IMG/VR virus record: IMGVR_UViG_3300048590_000137
Span: 1 to 31,812 of that record
Length of the DNA: 31,812 nt
From: a virus
Reading direction: 5' to 3' (one strand)
A program made the translations under genes and the position numbers. This document shows, piece after piece, positions 15,982 through 23,424 of the stretch; position 1 is the stretch's first letter, and every line of letters begins with the position of its first letter. The notes below the pieces were generated by a model, which worked only from the letters and a program-made list of their open reading frames with translations, did no database searches and was not told the DNA's origin.

Positions 15982-16000
15982 GGGGCCGCTTCGCGTCCCC
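15982..16000 (+). terminator. GC-rich hairpin with GCTTCG loop
   Basis: In the 85-nt gap after the holin-like gene, a GGGG run pairs with CCCC across an inner CGC-TTC-GCG stem-loop with one mismatch. The sequence GGTGGGGCCGCTTCG closely repeats that of the hairpin at 4539-4568. There is no T-tract, so full termination is uncertain; it may be a partial terminator or RNA-stability element before the fibre genes. Confidence 0.4.
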
Positions 16001-16022
16001 CCCCACAAACAGGAGACCATCC

Positions 16023-16451
16023 ATGGCAAACGCACTGTTCGACCCAGGCCGTGAGGGATTCCTCGCGGGTGAGATCGACTTCGACACGGCGACGATCAAG
16101 GCGGCGCTCGTGCGCGGCTACACGTTCTCAGCTGCGCACAAGTTCGTCTCCGAGGTGACCGGTGCCGGCGGCACGCTCGTGGCGACGTCCTCGGCGATCG
16201 CCTCGAAGACCGTCACGAACGGCATCGCCAACAGCGGCGTGTGGGACTTCGGCAACGTCGCTTCCGGTGCGGCGTGCACGCTGATCATCCTGTTCCAGTC
16301 GTCGGCTGTCGGTGGTGGAGCGGATGTCGCAGCGTCAGCGCAGCGGCTCATCGCGTGCATCGACACCGCGACGAATCTGCCGGTGACCCCGAACGGTGGT
16401 CAGATCACCTTCACGCCCGACAGCGGTACCAACAAGATCTTCAAGCTGTGA
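16023..16451 (+). CDS. Small phage structural protein (tail-associated)
   Basis: This 142-residue beta-rich protein begins MANALFDPGREGFLAGEIDF, followed by DTATIKAALVRGYTFSAAH. The opening, with a short N-terminus and then an INxxTxTIK-VxLV pattern, is widespread among phage structural proteins found near tail fibre genes in many genera; I know no biochemical function. AGGAG at 16011-16015 precedes the ATG. The Ala/Ser/Gly-rich strands (ASKTVTNGIANSGVWDFGNV) fit a small jelly roll or a decoration protein. It starts the fibre gene group after the hairpin. Confidence 0.65.
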   Translation: MANALFDPGREGFLAGEIDFDTATIKAALVRGYTFSAAHKFVSEVTGAGGTLVATSSAIASKTVTNGIANSGVWDFGNVASGAACTLIILFQSSAVGGGADVAASAQRLIACIDTATNLPVTPNGGQITFTPDSGTNKIFKL

Positions 16452-16461
16452 GAGGGGACTG

Positions 16462-18240
16462 ATGTCCTGGTCGATCCCGAACAAGGCGTCAGCGCCTGTC
16501 TCCACGGAACAGGCCAAGTTGTGGTCGTCCGCGCTCGGTGACCTAGTCGCGGGTGCCAACAGCTACGGGGTGATCTACGGCGGTGCGGTCACCTTCGACA
16601 CGGGCCGCACGTTTGACGTGTCGGCCGGTCAGGTGATGTTCGGGTCTGACACGGCTGCTGCCACGATGGTCGACGTCGCCGCGGATTCGGTGACGTTGGA
16701 CGCGTCGCCGACGCCGCGGGTGGATGTCATCCAGGTGGAGGACGATGGCACGGTGTCGGTCGTGAAGGGTGGCGCGTCGGGGGCCGAACCGGAGCCGACG
16801 ACGAACTCGTACCGGTCGATCAAGCTGGCCGCGGTGCTCGTGGATGGGGCGACGCTGTCCGCCGATCACATCTCGGATCGGCGGGTGATGGTCGCTCCGC
16901 GCTATCCGGGTGTGCGTCCGACGCTCACCCGGCGCACTCATTGCGAGTGGGCAACGACGACACCGACGACATCGACCGAGTACACCATCTTCGACAGCTA
17001 CGACACGAACTACGGCGGTGACGGCACGACCGGAGCCGGGTGGGTCTCCAAGCTGGCGTTCATGATGGGCACGAACAACGCCAACTGGCAGTGCGAGCGC
17101 ATCAAGATCTACTACGACGGCGAGGCCACGGCGACGGTCAACATCCCGCTGGCCGCGTGGTTCTCGGCGTGGCACATGACCCCCGGCTCGGGCTGGTCAT
17201 CGAACAGGATCCGGGAGTTCGCGACCTACGTCGACCGCAACGTAGCCGAAGGTGGTGGGGCGTCGGTCTACTACCACCGCGCGGATCTCACCTCCTACAT
17301 CGCCATCCCGTTCATCGACCGGGTCAAGATCACGGTGACCACCCCCGCGAGCTTCGGCACCTACGGGGCTGGCGCGCACTTCTCGATCGTCGACTGGCAC
17401 CGCGGATACGATCCGCGCTTCGGGGTCGGGACCGGACACCGCAAGCTGCGCGTCCACTGGCACACAGGGGCGAGCGAACTCGACGACGGCACGGACACGA
17501 CCGGGTACGCGTCGGAGGCGGTGAAGTCCGGGACGGTGCAGGGCGAGTTCCTGGATCTCGGTCCGGCAACCCAGCTCACGGCGCCGTGCACCGATGTCGC
17601 CACCACCCTCACCGTGAAGGACTCCTCGAATCTGACACAGCATGGGGCGGTCCCGTTCGACTGCTGGATCGAGAACGAGAAGGTCACGGTCACTGCCACC
17701 ACGTCGACGACGCTCACGGTGACCCGTGGTGTCGGTGGGACGACAGCGGTGGCGCATTCGGCGGACGCCGGTGACGACGATCCGCCGGTGCTTGTGGATG
17801 TGGTCCGCGACTTTGGCCCGGGCCGTGTCCGGTTTGTGTCGATGTCCGGTGGTGCCACGTCTCCGATCTGGATGGAGGGCCGTCACGGGATCGCGGTCGA
17901 TAGCGATCCGAGCTTCGCCGTGTTGGGGATGGGTACCGAGGATTTCTACAGCGCCGGCTGGTACAACTACGCGGTCCACGCTGGCGGTGAGGCTGCGTCG
18001 GCGTCGATGGGGTCGACCCTCTGCGGTTCCTGGTGGGCGCGTCAGTCCGGGAGCTGGGCTGCGGCGGCGAGCAAGATGCCGTTCTGGCGGGCGTTCCCTG
18101 TCGAGGGTGACCCTGCCGATCCGCTGCTGTTCTCCCGCGGGTTCACGTGGAAGACGCAGGTGTCGGAGGTCGGTCAAGGGTCGTGGTCCGGCGACACGAT
18201 GTGGGCCCACTCCACCTGTTTCTTCTACACGGAGGACTGA
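16462..18240 (+). CDS. Tail protein with GH172 (DUF2961) glycan-hydrolase domain
   Basis: This 592-residue protein probably belongs to the virion and cleaves a host surface glycan. Residues 1 to about 150 (SWSIPNKASAPVSTEQAKLW, VIYGGAVTFDTGRTFDVSAG, PTPRVDVIQVEDDG) are a phage baseplate attachment-type domain. From about 155 the pattern is that of GH172: IKIYYDGEATATVNIPLAAWF (from residue 214), YIAIPFIDRVKITV, SPIWMEGRHGIAVDSDP, then the hallmark GMGTEDFYSAGWY with Glu493 and Asp494. A beta insert (LTAPCTDVATTLTVKDSS onward, about residues 372-440) interrupts the domain. Known GH172 enzymes act on fructofuranosides or D-arabinofuranosides, including mycobacterial D-arabinan. Substrate here is inferred, not shown. 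Confidence 0.75.
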   Translation: MSWSIPNKASAPVSTEQAKLWSSALGDLVAGANSYGVIYGGAVTFDTGRTFDVSAGQVMFGSDTAAATMVDVAADSVTLDASPTPRVDVIQVEDDGTVSVVKGGASGAEPEPTTNSYRSIKLAAVLVDGATLSADHISDRRVMVAPRYPGVRPTLTRRTHCEWATTTPTTSTEYTIFDSYDTNYGGDGTTGAGWVSKLAFMMGTNNANWQCERIKIYYDGEATATVNIPLAAWFSAWHMTPGSGWSSNRIREFATYVDRNVAEGGGASVYYHRADLTSYIAIPFIDRVKITVTTPASFGTYGAGAHFSIVDWHRGYDPRFGVGTGHRKLRVHWHTGASELDDGTDTTGYASEAVKSGTVQGEFLDLGPATQLTAPCTDVATTLTVKDSSNLTQHGAVPFDCWIENEKVTVTATTSTTLTVTRGVGGTTAVAHSADAGDDDPPVLVDVVRDFGPGRVRFVSMSGGATSPIWMEGRHGIAVDSDPSFAVLGMGTEDFYSAGWYNYAVHAGGEAASASMGSTLCGSWWARQSGSWAAAASKMPFWRAFPVEGDPADPLLFSRGFTWKTQVSEVGQGSWSGDTMWAHSTCFFYTED

Positions 18241-18246
18241 CCGGCG

Positions 18247-21200
18247 ATGGCCGCTTCGGTCCGGTCTTGGGACGCTGAGAACGGGGCGGAGAACGTCACC
18301 TCGGTGACGCTCACCGATCCGGACTCGGGCACGTCCGGTGATCAGATCCTCTACTGGGTGTTCCGTCAGGGTGCCGGGCCGTCGGGTGCTGCTGACGCCC
18401 CGGCGACGCCGTCGGGGCTCACCAAGCGGTTCGACAACATCGGCACTCACGGTTCGAGGTCCTCCTACAGCAAGCACATGGAGGGGTACGACCTCTACGA
18501 CTGCGACGGGTCGGACCAGTCTGAGACGTTCACGGCGTCGACGGGCAATGCGGCAGACCGGGCCGGGGTGCTCGCCCGGATAGCCGGGGTCGACTCGTCG
18601 ACCGTCCAATATCACCAGACGACCGCTGGGAACGTCGCTAACAACGGCACGCTGTCGGCGTGGAAGTTGCCGAACGGCACCACCGACGCCATCGACTATG
18701 TAGACGGTGCGATCACGGTCATCGTCGTCGCGTTCTACGACGGCAACTCGGATGACCAGGACGTGACGATCGACGACTTCACCCTGGATGCCACGACGGC
18801 GGACATGGAGGTGGCCGACGGCACGACGCTGCGCCTGTTCCACCGGGTGTGGTCCGGCAGCGGCACGTCGAACCCGATCATCCGCAACGGCACCGGCGGC
18901 AACATCGCCCCCGTTGCGTTGGCGTGGACATTCGAGGCATCGTCTGCCGCGTCCCAGAACATCGACGGCACCGCCATCGGATCCGCTGAGACTCATGGCG
19001 GGGGTGCGGTCACGATCGGTGCTGTCAACCTGACAGGCACCGCGGTCGCGTCCGCTGAGGCGTTCGGCACGGGTGAGGTCGTCGGCCCGATCGACATGGT
19101 GGGTACGGCCATCGCGTCGGCCGAGGCGCACGGGACCGGAGCCATGTCCGGCGGTGTCATCGACATCACCGGCACCGCGATCGTGTCCGCTGAGGCGCAC
19201 GGCACAGGCACAGTGACCGGCGGTGAGGGCGAGGACTTCGAGGTAGGTGCCGGCTTCATCGGTGACCACGGGCCTTCCCAGGACATCGATGCGTCCGGGG
19301 CCGCCATCGAGTGGAATTCGGGTGGCCCCCAGCTCACCGGCATTGCCCGGAAGCTCTACCACTACCTCGCCACCCTCGACGACAACCAGTGCCTGCCCGG
19401 TGTCCAGAATGGCACGACCTCCGCCGGTGCCGAGGGACCCCCGGGGAGCTCCGGCGATCCTGACGCATGGGCGTCGTGGTTCGCGTCCACGGCGACGACC
19501 ACCACGGAGACATGGGGGAAGCACTCATCATCGTTGCGTCCGGCGATTGTCGGCCAGGAGATCCGCATCACTCCCGCGGGGAAGGAGCAGACGTCCGAGC
19601 CGTTGCAGGTGCTGCTCGACGCGTGGGTGGATCACGGGATCATCCCGCATCTCACGATGCAGGGACCATCGCCGTACCACCCGGACGGCCCGGTCGACAC
19701 CTACAAGGCGTACAAGAACCAGACGGACTCCGGGACGACCTACACCGCCCAGAGCGGCGACAACGTCGATCTGACCTTGTACCTCACCCCAGGCACCGAC
19801 CAGTACAACGACTGGAAGGCCCGGGTGGACGCGTACGCCCAGCGGATCACGGACTACTTCGTCGACCACGTCGACCTCGCAGGCAGCCCCGCTCCGGTCA
19901 TCTTCCGGCCCTTCAACGAGATGCAGGGGAGTTGGTGGTGGTGGGCGGCCGCCAACCATACATCCGCCGAGTTCGTCGCCCTCTGGCAACAGCTCTACGA
20001 CGTGCTGGTGGGTGATTGGGGGCTGTCCAACCTGATATGGGTGTGGGCGCCGGAGCAGTACGCCCGCATATTTTCTGCGCTCGGGTCCAACTACGAGTGG
20101 TCGGACTTTTACCCCGGGGATGCCTACGTGCATGTCACTGGGGTGTCCGCCTATCACGGGTACGATCCCGCGCTCCTCCAGTGCGGTCACGCGCCGACCG
20201 GTGGCGTCGGGACACTTTGCGCCAACGGCACGGACACGATGACTGCTCCGGGCGCCGGGAACTGGTACAAGCGGAAGACCTTCGCCTCGGACAACGATCA
20301 CATCACCGAGCAGTTCGCCGCGATCTCCTACCCGACCTACGCGCAGACCTCCCCCAGTTACGCGATGCTCGCCAACAACTGGGCATTGCTCGATGCGGTC
20401 GCCCCGAGCAAGCCGAAGTGTCTGGCGGAGGCCGATTGGCTGGTCGACCCGCAGACTCTCGCCGATCAGGGCACTCCCTTCTGCTTCCAGCATGTGTGGG
20501 GAACCCACTTCAATGTCACGATGCCCATGTATGCATCGACGGCGTTTGTGCACGATACAGCTGGCGAGTTCGGCGCATTCTCGGTCAGCAAGTCGGGCCG
20601 CGAGGGTGTCACTCAGGCCATCTACAACTCGCCGGGCAGCATTACGGCATCCGAGCTCCCTGATTGGGGCGCCTACGACGTCCCGGACGACGCCGAGGGC
20701 GTCACCGTGATCCAATCCGTCTCGAGCGCGGGGACGACATCGCCCGCCACCCTGACGATCTCTGGCACCACAGCCGACTCGTTGCTCATTGCCGTGGTGC
20801 GCGCGTACAACGTCGCCGCCATCACGACGCCAACGGGGTGGACCGCGGGCCCGGCCTACAACCCCGGCAATCCCCGTTTGGCTGTGTTCTACCGCCGGGC
20901 ACCCGGCGGTGATGTCATCTTGTCGGCGCCGCTGTCCGCTTCCGGTGTGTGGAACGTGCAGGCCATCGAGGTGGCTGGGGTTGTGGACGCGCCTATGGCG
21001 TTCACTGTGGGGGATGACACCGCATGGACCACGTCGGAGGTGTCTTCACCGGTCGCTGTCGACCGGGCGTCAGCGCTGACTGCCCCGGGGATCTCGGTCG
21101 TTGTCGCCGGGCTGAACGTCGGGTCGAACCCGTCGGTCCCCGGGGTGGCAATTGCTGCCACCGATGGCGGAGGCTCGTGGTCTCGTGTCGACCAGACGGG

Positions 21201-22095
21201 CATGGGGTCGTCGGTCTACTCGGTGATGGGGTGGCGGGCACAGGACGCCACCCCAGCTCCGGGCGCCTCGATCTCGTGGACCGGGTCCGAGACCTACGCC
21301 GTGTCGGCCATGATGCTGGCATGGGAGGCGACGCCGCGGGGCCAGGGGATCGCATCGGGTGAGGCTCACGGCACCGGTGCCGTCTCCAGTGGCGGCACCT
21401 CGCTCACCGGTCAGGCGATCGCGTCCGCTGAGGCGCACGGTACCGGGGCCATCGCTGTCGGTGCGGTCGACCTGACGGGCACAGCGATCGCGTCCGCAGA
21501 GGCCCACGGCACGGGCACGGTAAACCCGGGGGCTATCGGGCTCGCGGGCACAGCGATAGCGTCCGCAGAGGCCCACGGCACGGGCACCGTCACTCTCACG
21601 TCGAGCGTGCAGGACGTCGACGGCCAAGCGATCGCATCGGGTGAGGCTCACGGCACCGGGGCCGTCTCCATTGGAGCGGTGAACGTCACGGGCGCCGCTG
21701 TCGTGTCCGCTGAGGTGCATGGCACGGGCACGGTCACTCTCGGGACGACGATCGTCGGTTCCGCTCTCGCCTCAGGCGAGGCTCACGGCACCGGGGCCGT
21801 CTCCATCGGTGACGCGCTGCTCACAGGCCAGGCGATCGCGTCCGCTGAGGCGCACGGTGCCGGGGCCATCTCCACCGGCACTACCACCGTCGGCGGCCAG
21901 GCGATCGCATCCGCTGAGACATTCGGGCTCGGTCAGATCGTGCTTGGCGCACTCATCATCGGCGCGGCCATCGCCGCCGGCGAGGGCCACGGCACCGGGA
22001 CGGTCTCGGTCGGTGCGCCCCCAGCCCGACGGATCCGACGCTCAGCGCGTCGGCCCGACATGTCCCAGTCCGCACGTGAGGAGGGCGACAACTGA
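18247..22095 (+). CDS. Large tail fibre with GH26-like domain and two blocks of repeats
   Basis: This 1282-residue protein has a GGAGG at 18231-18235 before the ATG. Residues 1-235 form a beta domain. Four repeats of the type GTAIASAEAHGTGTV occupy about 241-327. A GH26-like (beta-mannanase clan) TIM barrel covers about 335-805: VIFRPFNEMQGSWWWW holds the probable acid/base Glu558 and CLAEADW the probable nucleophile Glu728, with NLIWVWAPEQ and YPGDAYVHVTGVSAYHG as family landmarks. The usual His before the acid/base is Asn here. A beta-sandwich follows (about 808-1030), then ten more repeats (about 1034-1260) and a basic tail. It is likely a tail fibre that cleaves or binds a mannan-like surface polymer. 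Confidence 0.75.
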   Translation: MAASVRSWDAENGAENVTSVTLTDPDSGTSGDQILYWVFRQGAGPSGAADAPATPSGLTKRFDNIGTHGSRSSYSKHMEGYDLYDCDGSDQSETFTASTGNAADRAGVLARIAGVDSSTVQYHQTTAGNVANNGTLSAWKLPNGTTDAIDYVDGAITVIVVAFYDGNSDDQDVTIDDFTLDATTADMEVADGTTLRLFHRVWSGSGTSNPIIRNGTGGNIAPVALAWTFEASSAASQNIDGTAIGSAETHGGGAVTIGAVNLTGTAVASAEAFGTGEVVGPIDMVGTAIASAEAHGTGAMSGGVIDITGTAIVSAEAHGTGTVTGGEGEDFEVGAGFIGDHGPSQDIDASGAAIEWNSGGPQLTGIARKLYHYLATLDDNQCLPGVQNGTTSAGAEGPPGSSGDPDAWASWFASTATTTTETWGKHSSSLRPAIVGQEIRITPAGKEQTSEPLQVLLDAWVDHGIIPHLTMQGPSPYHPDGPVDTYKAYKNQTDSGTTYTAQSGDNVDLTLYLTPGTDQYNDWKARVDAYAQRITDYFVDHVDLAGSPAPVIFRPFNEMQGSWWWWAAANHTSAEFVALWQQLYDVLVGDWGLSNLIWVWAPEQYARIFSALGSNYEWSDFYPGDAYVHVTGVSAYHGYDPALLQCGHAPTGGVGTLCANGTDTMTAPGAGNWYKRKTFASDNDHITEQFAAISYPTYAQTSPSYAMLANNWALLDAVAPSKPKCLAEADWLVDPQTLADQGTPFCFQHVWGTHFNVTMPMYASTAFVHDTAGEFGAFSVSKSGREGVTQAIYNSPGSITASELPDWGAYDVPDDAEGVTVIQSVSSAGTTSPATLTISGTTADSLLIAVVRAYNVAAITTPTGWTAGPAYNPGNPRLAVFYRRAPGGDVILSAPLSASGVWNVQAIEVAGVVDAPMAFTVGDDTAWTTSEVSSPVAVDRASALTAPGISVVVAGLNVGSNPSVPGVAIAATDGGGSWSRVDQTGMGSSVYSVMGWRAQDATPAPGASISWTGSETYAVSAMMLAWEATPRGQGIASGEAHGTGAVSSGGTSLTGQAIASAEAHGTGAIAVGAVDLTGTAIASAEAHGTGTVNPGAIGLAGTAIASAEAHGTGTVTLTSSVQDVDGQAIASGEAHGTGAVSIGAVNVTGAAVVSAEVHGTGTVTLGTTIVGSALASGEAHGTGAVSIGDALLTGQAIASAEAHGAGAISTGTTTVGGQAIASAETFGLGQIVLGALIIGAAIAAGEGHGTGTVSVGAPPARRIRRSARRPDMSQSAREEGDN
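18967..19227 (+). repeat. Four coding repeats before the GH26 domain
   Basis: Four imperfect copies of a unit of about 20-24 codons, each containing a form of (G)TAIASAEAHGTGxV. Individual cores are AIGSAETHGGGAV, AVASAEAFGTGEV, AIASAEAHGTGAM and AIVSAEAHGTGTV. The hydrophobic/Gly alternation suggests a beta-solenoid or extended fibre. Confidence 0.85.
21346..22020 (+). repeat. Ten coding repeats after the GH26 domain
   Basis: Ten imperfect copies of the same unit as at 18967-19227, with period about 20-24 codons. Cores 2-5 are nearly identical (AIASAEAHGTGxV or AIASGEAHGTGAV) and the last two diverge (AIASAETFGLGQI, AIAAGEGHGTGTV). DNA identity between neighbouring copies is high, so copy number can change by recombination. 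Confidence 0.85.
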
Positions 22096-22418
22096 TGTTC
22101 CGCATTGCGCTCGTAGCCGGGGAACGACCTGACCCGATCGACCACACCTTCCTCGACGACGACGGCGACGTGATCGACCTCACCGGCTGGGACGGAGAGG
22201 CGACATGGGAGCACATGTCGACCGGCGCCACCGGGTCGCTCGTCGGCGCGGTCGATGGTCCGACCGGGACGGTCACGGTCACCCTGACCGACACGGTGTG
22301 TGGCACTGCGGGTGTGGTGGACGTGACCGTGTGGGCCGGCGACGGATCCACACGCTACGCGTCGCCGGTCTACCGCCTGTCCCTCTCCGATCCTCCGGGC
22401 ACTGCGCCGAGCATCTGA
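22095..22418 (+). CDS. Small baseplate protein, BppU-like N-domain
   Basis: This 107-residue beta protein starts at the ATG overlapping the fibre stop. The order HTFLDDDGDVIDLTGWDGEA, SLVGAVDGPTGTVTVTLTD, VVDVTVWAGDG and YASPVYRLSL resembles the N-terminal Ig-like domain of BppU-type baseplate proteins, in which a polypeptide repeats the idea of a quantity defined by a strand pair. It may cap or organise the fibres. The similarity is by pattern only. Confidence 0.6.
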   Translation: MFRIALVAGERPDPIDHTFLDDDGDVIDLTGWDGEATWEHMSTGATGSLVGAVDGPTGTVTVTLTDTVCGTAGVVDVTVWAGDGSTRYASPVYRLSLSDPPGTAPSI

Positions 22419-22873
22419 TGGACGACGCCGAGCTTGCCGAGGTGGTGGAGATGGTCGCCCGGGTCACCAGCGACATGTGCCGCCGCTGGCCTGCGGACGC
22501 GGACGACCTCCGCCAGGAGGCGCTCATGCGGGCACTCGCCGCGAGACGTGAGAGCGCCCGCACCTACGCGGCGTGGCGTGGGGCGGTCGACTACTTGCGC
22601 CGCGTGTATGGGCGGGTGGGTGGTCGTCGGATCCAGTCCGCTCACGTCGCGACTGTCGGCCAGCTCCAAGCGGCGGAGCATCTCACGTCGACCACCCCCG
22701 ATCCCGCGGAACTCGCAGACCCTGCGTTGACGTGGGGGCTGACAGGGCGTCTCGAGGTCGTCGCCCGGTTGCTGGGGGCCGGGTGGCCGAAGTGGCGGGT
22801 GGCCGAGGTGTGCGGGGTGACGGCGGGGCAGGTGTCCCGTGCGTGCGCCCAGCTGCGCGAGGTCGCCGCCTGA
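22418..22873 (+). CDS. Sigma-70-like regulator, last gene of the late operon
   Basis: This 151-residue protein has a region-2-like helix pair, DADDLRQEALMRALAARRE and TYAAWRGAVDYLRRVYGR, and a C-terminal region-4-like HTH, LLGAGWPKWRVAEVCGVTAG followed by QVSRACAQLREV. The DLRQEAL segment recalls the core-binding DLxQExx motif of region 2. It is shorter than most ECF sigma factors and region 4 is reduced, so an anti-sigma or HTH-only DNA-binding protein is possible. ATG overlaps the previous stop (TGATG). As the last gene before a strong terminator it may control late or early transcription. Confidence 0.6.
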   Translation: MDDAELAEVVEMVARVTSDMCRRWPADADDLRQEALMRALAARRESARTYAAWRGAVDYLRRVYGRVGGRRIQSAHVATVGQLQAAEHLTSTTPDPAELADPALTWGLTGRLEVVARLLGAGWPKWRVAEVCGVTAGQVSRACAQLREVAA

Positions 22874-22911
22874 GGTCTCTGCCTAGGGGGTTGGGTCCCT
22901 CTCCCCGCTGC

Positions 22912-23136
22912 TCACCCCTTCCGATGGCAGACGCGATGAGGCCCCCTCACCCTCCGGGGTGGGGGGGCCTTTTGCGCGCCCGGGCTCGGTAGGTCCTTCA
23001 GACCGCCGCGCGAGAACGGCATCATCTCCAGATAGCTGGCGGCCTTCTTCGCCGCCTGCTCGTAGCCACGGGCGCGAGCGAGGCGCCGGTGCAGCGGTTC
23101 GCCGGTGGGTGCCGGTGGTGCGGGATGCAGTGACAT
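22912..23136 (-). CDS. Short leftward protein with an Ltp-type motif, possibly truncated
   Basis: This is a 74-residue reverse-strand ORF. Residues 24-49 (nt 22990-23067) read YEQAAKKAASYLEMMPFSR then GGLKDL. That closely matches the helical repeat of Ltp-family proteins (PF07553-type: A-x-x-YL-x-x-M-x-FS-x-x-GL-x-x-QL), which are superinfection-exclusion lipoproteins in some phages. Here the usual continuation is missing and the last third runs through the terminator stem (APPPRRV), and there is no signal peptide. A GAGG lies 13 nt upstream of the ATG. It may be a remnant or a short regulator; coding is plausible but not certain. Confidence 0.45.
   Translation of the reverse strand: MSLHPAPPAPTGEPLHRRLARARGYEQAAKKAASYLEMMPFSRGGLKDLPSPGAQKAPPPRRVRGPHRVCHRKG
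22939..22973 (+). terminator. Intrinsic terminator of the late operon
   Basis: A 14-bp stem (AGGCCCCCTCACCC pairing with GGGTGGGGGGGCCT, one G-U) closes a TCCG tetraloop and is followed by TTTT, so it is a classical rho-independent terminator. It lies about 65 nt after the sigma-like gene. The reverse-strand reading starts with AAAA and ends without T's, so it terminates rightward transcription only. Confidence 0.9.
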
Positions 23137-23154
23137 GCACTCATGGTGACCTCA

Positions 23155-23170
23155 TGCAACGCATGTTGCA
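23155..23170. promoter_or_regulatory. Candidate operator: inverted repeat TGCAAC-n4-GTTGCA
   Basis: Perfect 6-bp half-sites, TGCAAC (23155-23160) and GTTGCA (23165-23170), are separated by GCAT. A further GTTGCA lies at 23201-23206 overlapping the candidate -35, and ATGCA also occurs at 23125 and 23135. Such grouped half-sites next to a divergent gene pair suggest a regulator site. No repressor is encoded nearby, so the binding protein is unknown. Confidence 0.4.
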
Positions 23171-23201
23171 AGAGACCGGCAGAAAGTTTCCGCATCTAGT
23201 G

Positions 23202-23230
23202 TTGCATCTGCCGTGCAGCGGGTGTAGTAG
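23202..23230 (+). promoter_or_regulatory. Candidate promoter for the early operon
   Basis: TTGCAT (23202-23207) and TAGTAG (23225-23230) are spaced by 17 nt. The -35 resembles TTGACA but the -10 is a weak match to TATAAT. If used, transcription would begin about 9 nt downstream, near the GTG at 23239, giving a leaderless mRNA. No Shine-Dalgarno precedes that GTG, which agrees with leaderless initiation. Confidence 0.35.
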
Positions 23231-23238
23231 TAGACCCC

Positions 23239-23424
23239 GTGACCGGAAACAACTTGCTCACAACCGGACAGATTGCGTCGATGTTCGGAGTCCACCGCAC
23301 CACCGTGCATCGCTGGGTGGAAGCGGGCGACCTGCCCATCGCCCTCGAAGTCAACGGGGTGCGCATGTTCAGCGCCTCGGCTGTCGAGCGGTTCGCCGCC
23401 GAGCGGGAAGGCGCGAAGGCGTGA
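23239..23424 (+). CDS. MerR/excisionase-like helix-turn-helix protein
   Basis: A 61-residue DNA-binding protein of the small MerR-like or Xis type. LLTTGQIASMFGVHRTTVHR is a helix-turn-helix, followed by WVEAGDLPIALEVNGVRMFS, where a wing loops back, and ASAVERFAAEREG ends it. That is the typical layout of excisionase (HTH_17) domains: recognition helix, then WxxxGxLP with the R/M-F-S turn. It starts with GTG and has no ribosome-binding sequence (see candidate promoter). No integrase is visible in the window, so a control role rather than excision is equally likely. First gene of the early operon. Confidence 0.75.
   Translation: MTGNNLLTTGQIASMFGVHRTTVHRWVEAGDLPIALEVNGVRMFSASAVERFAAEREGAKA

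Larger units (their letters stand above)
22874..23238. promoter_or_regulatory. Non-coding control region between late and early operons
   Basis: This 365-nt gap holds the late terminator (22939-22973), the short leftward Ltp-like ORF and an AT-richer segment from about 23120 to 23238. That segment carries repeated ATGCA/TGCAT and GTTGCA motifs, including the inverted pair TGCAAC-GCAT-GTTGCA. It is the only gap over 300 nt in the window. The region before 22939 after the stop at 22873 shows only a weak C/T-rich stretch. Confidence 0.7.

Noticed and set aside
17197-19524. 775-residue reverse-strand ORF
   Set aside because: It lies antisense to the GH172 and fibre genes, is rich in Arg/Val/Gly without domains, and results from the high-GC third-position bias of the forward genes.
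23239-23424. Excisionase with an integrase partner
   Set aside because: The HTH protein has the excisionase-type fold, but no integrase or attachment site was recognised, so the Xis name is not used.
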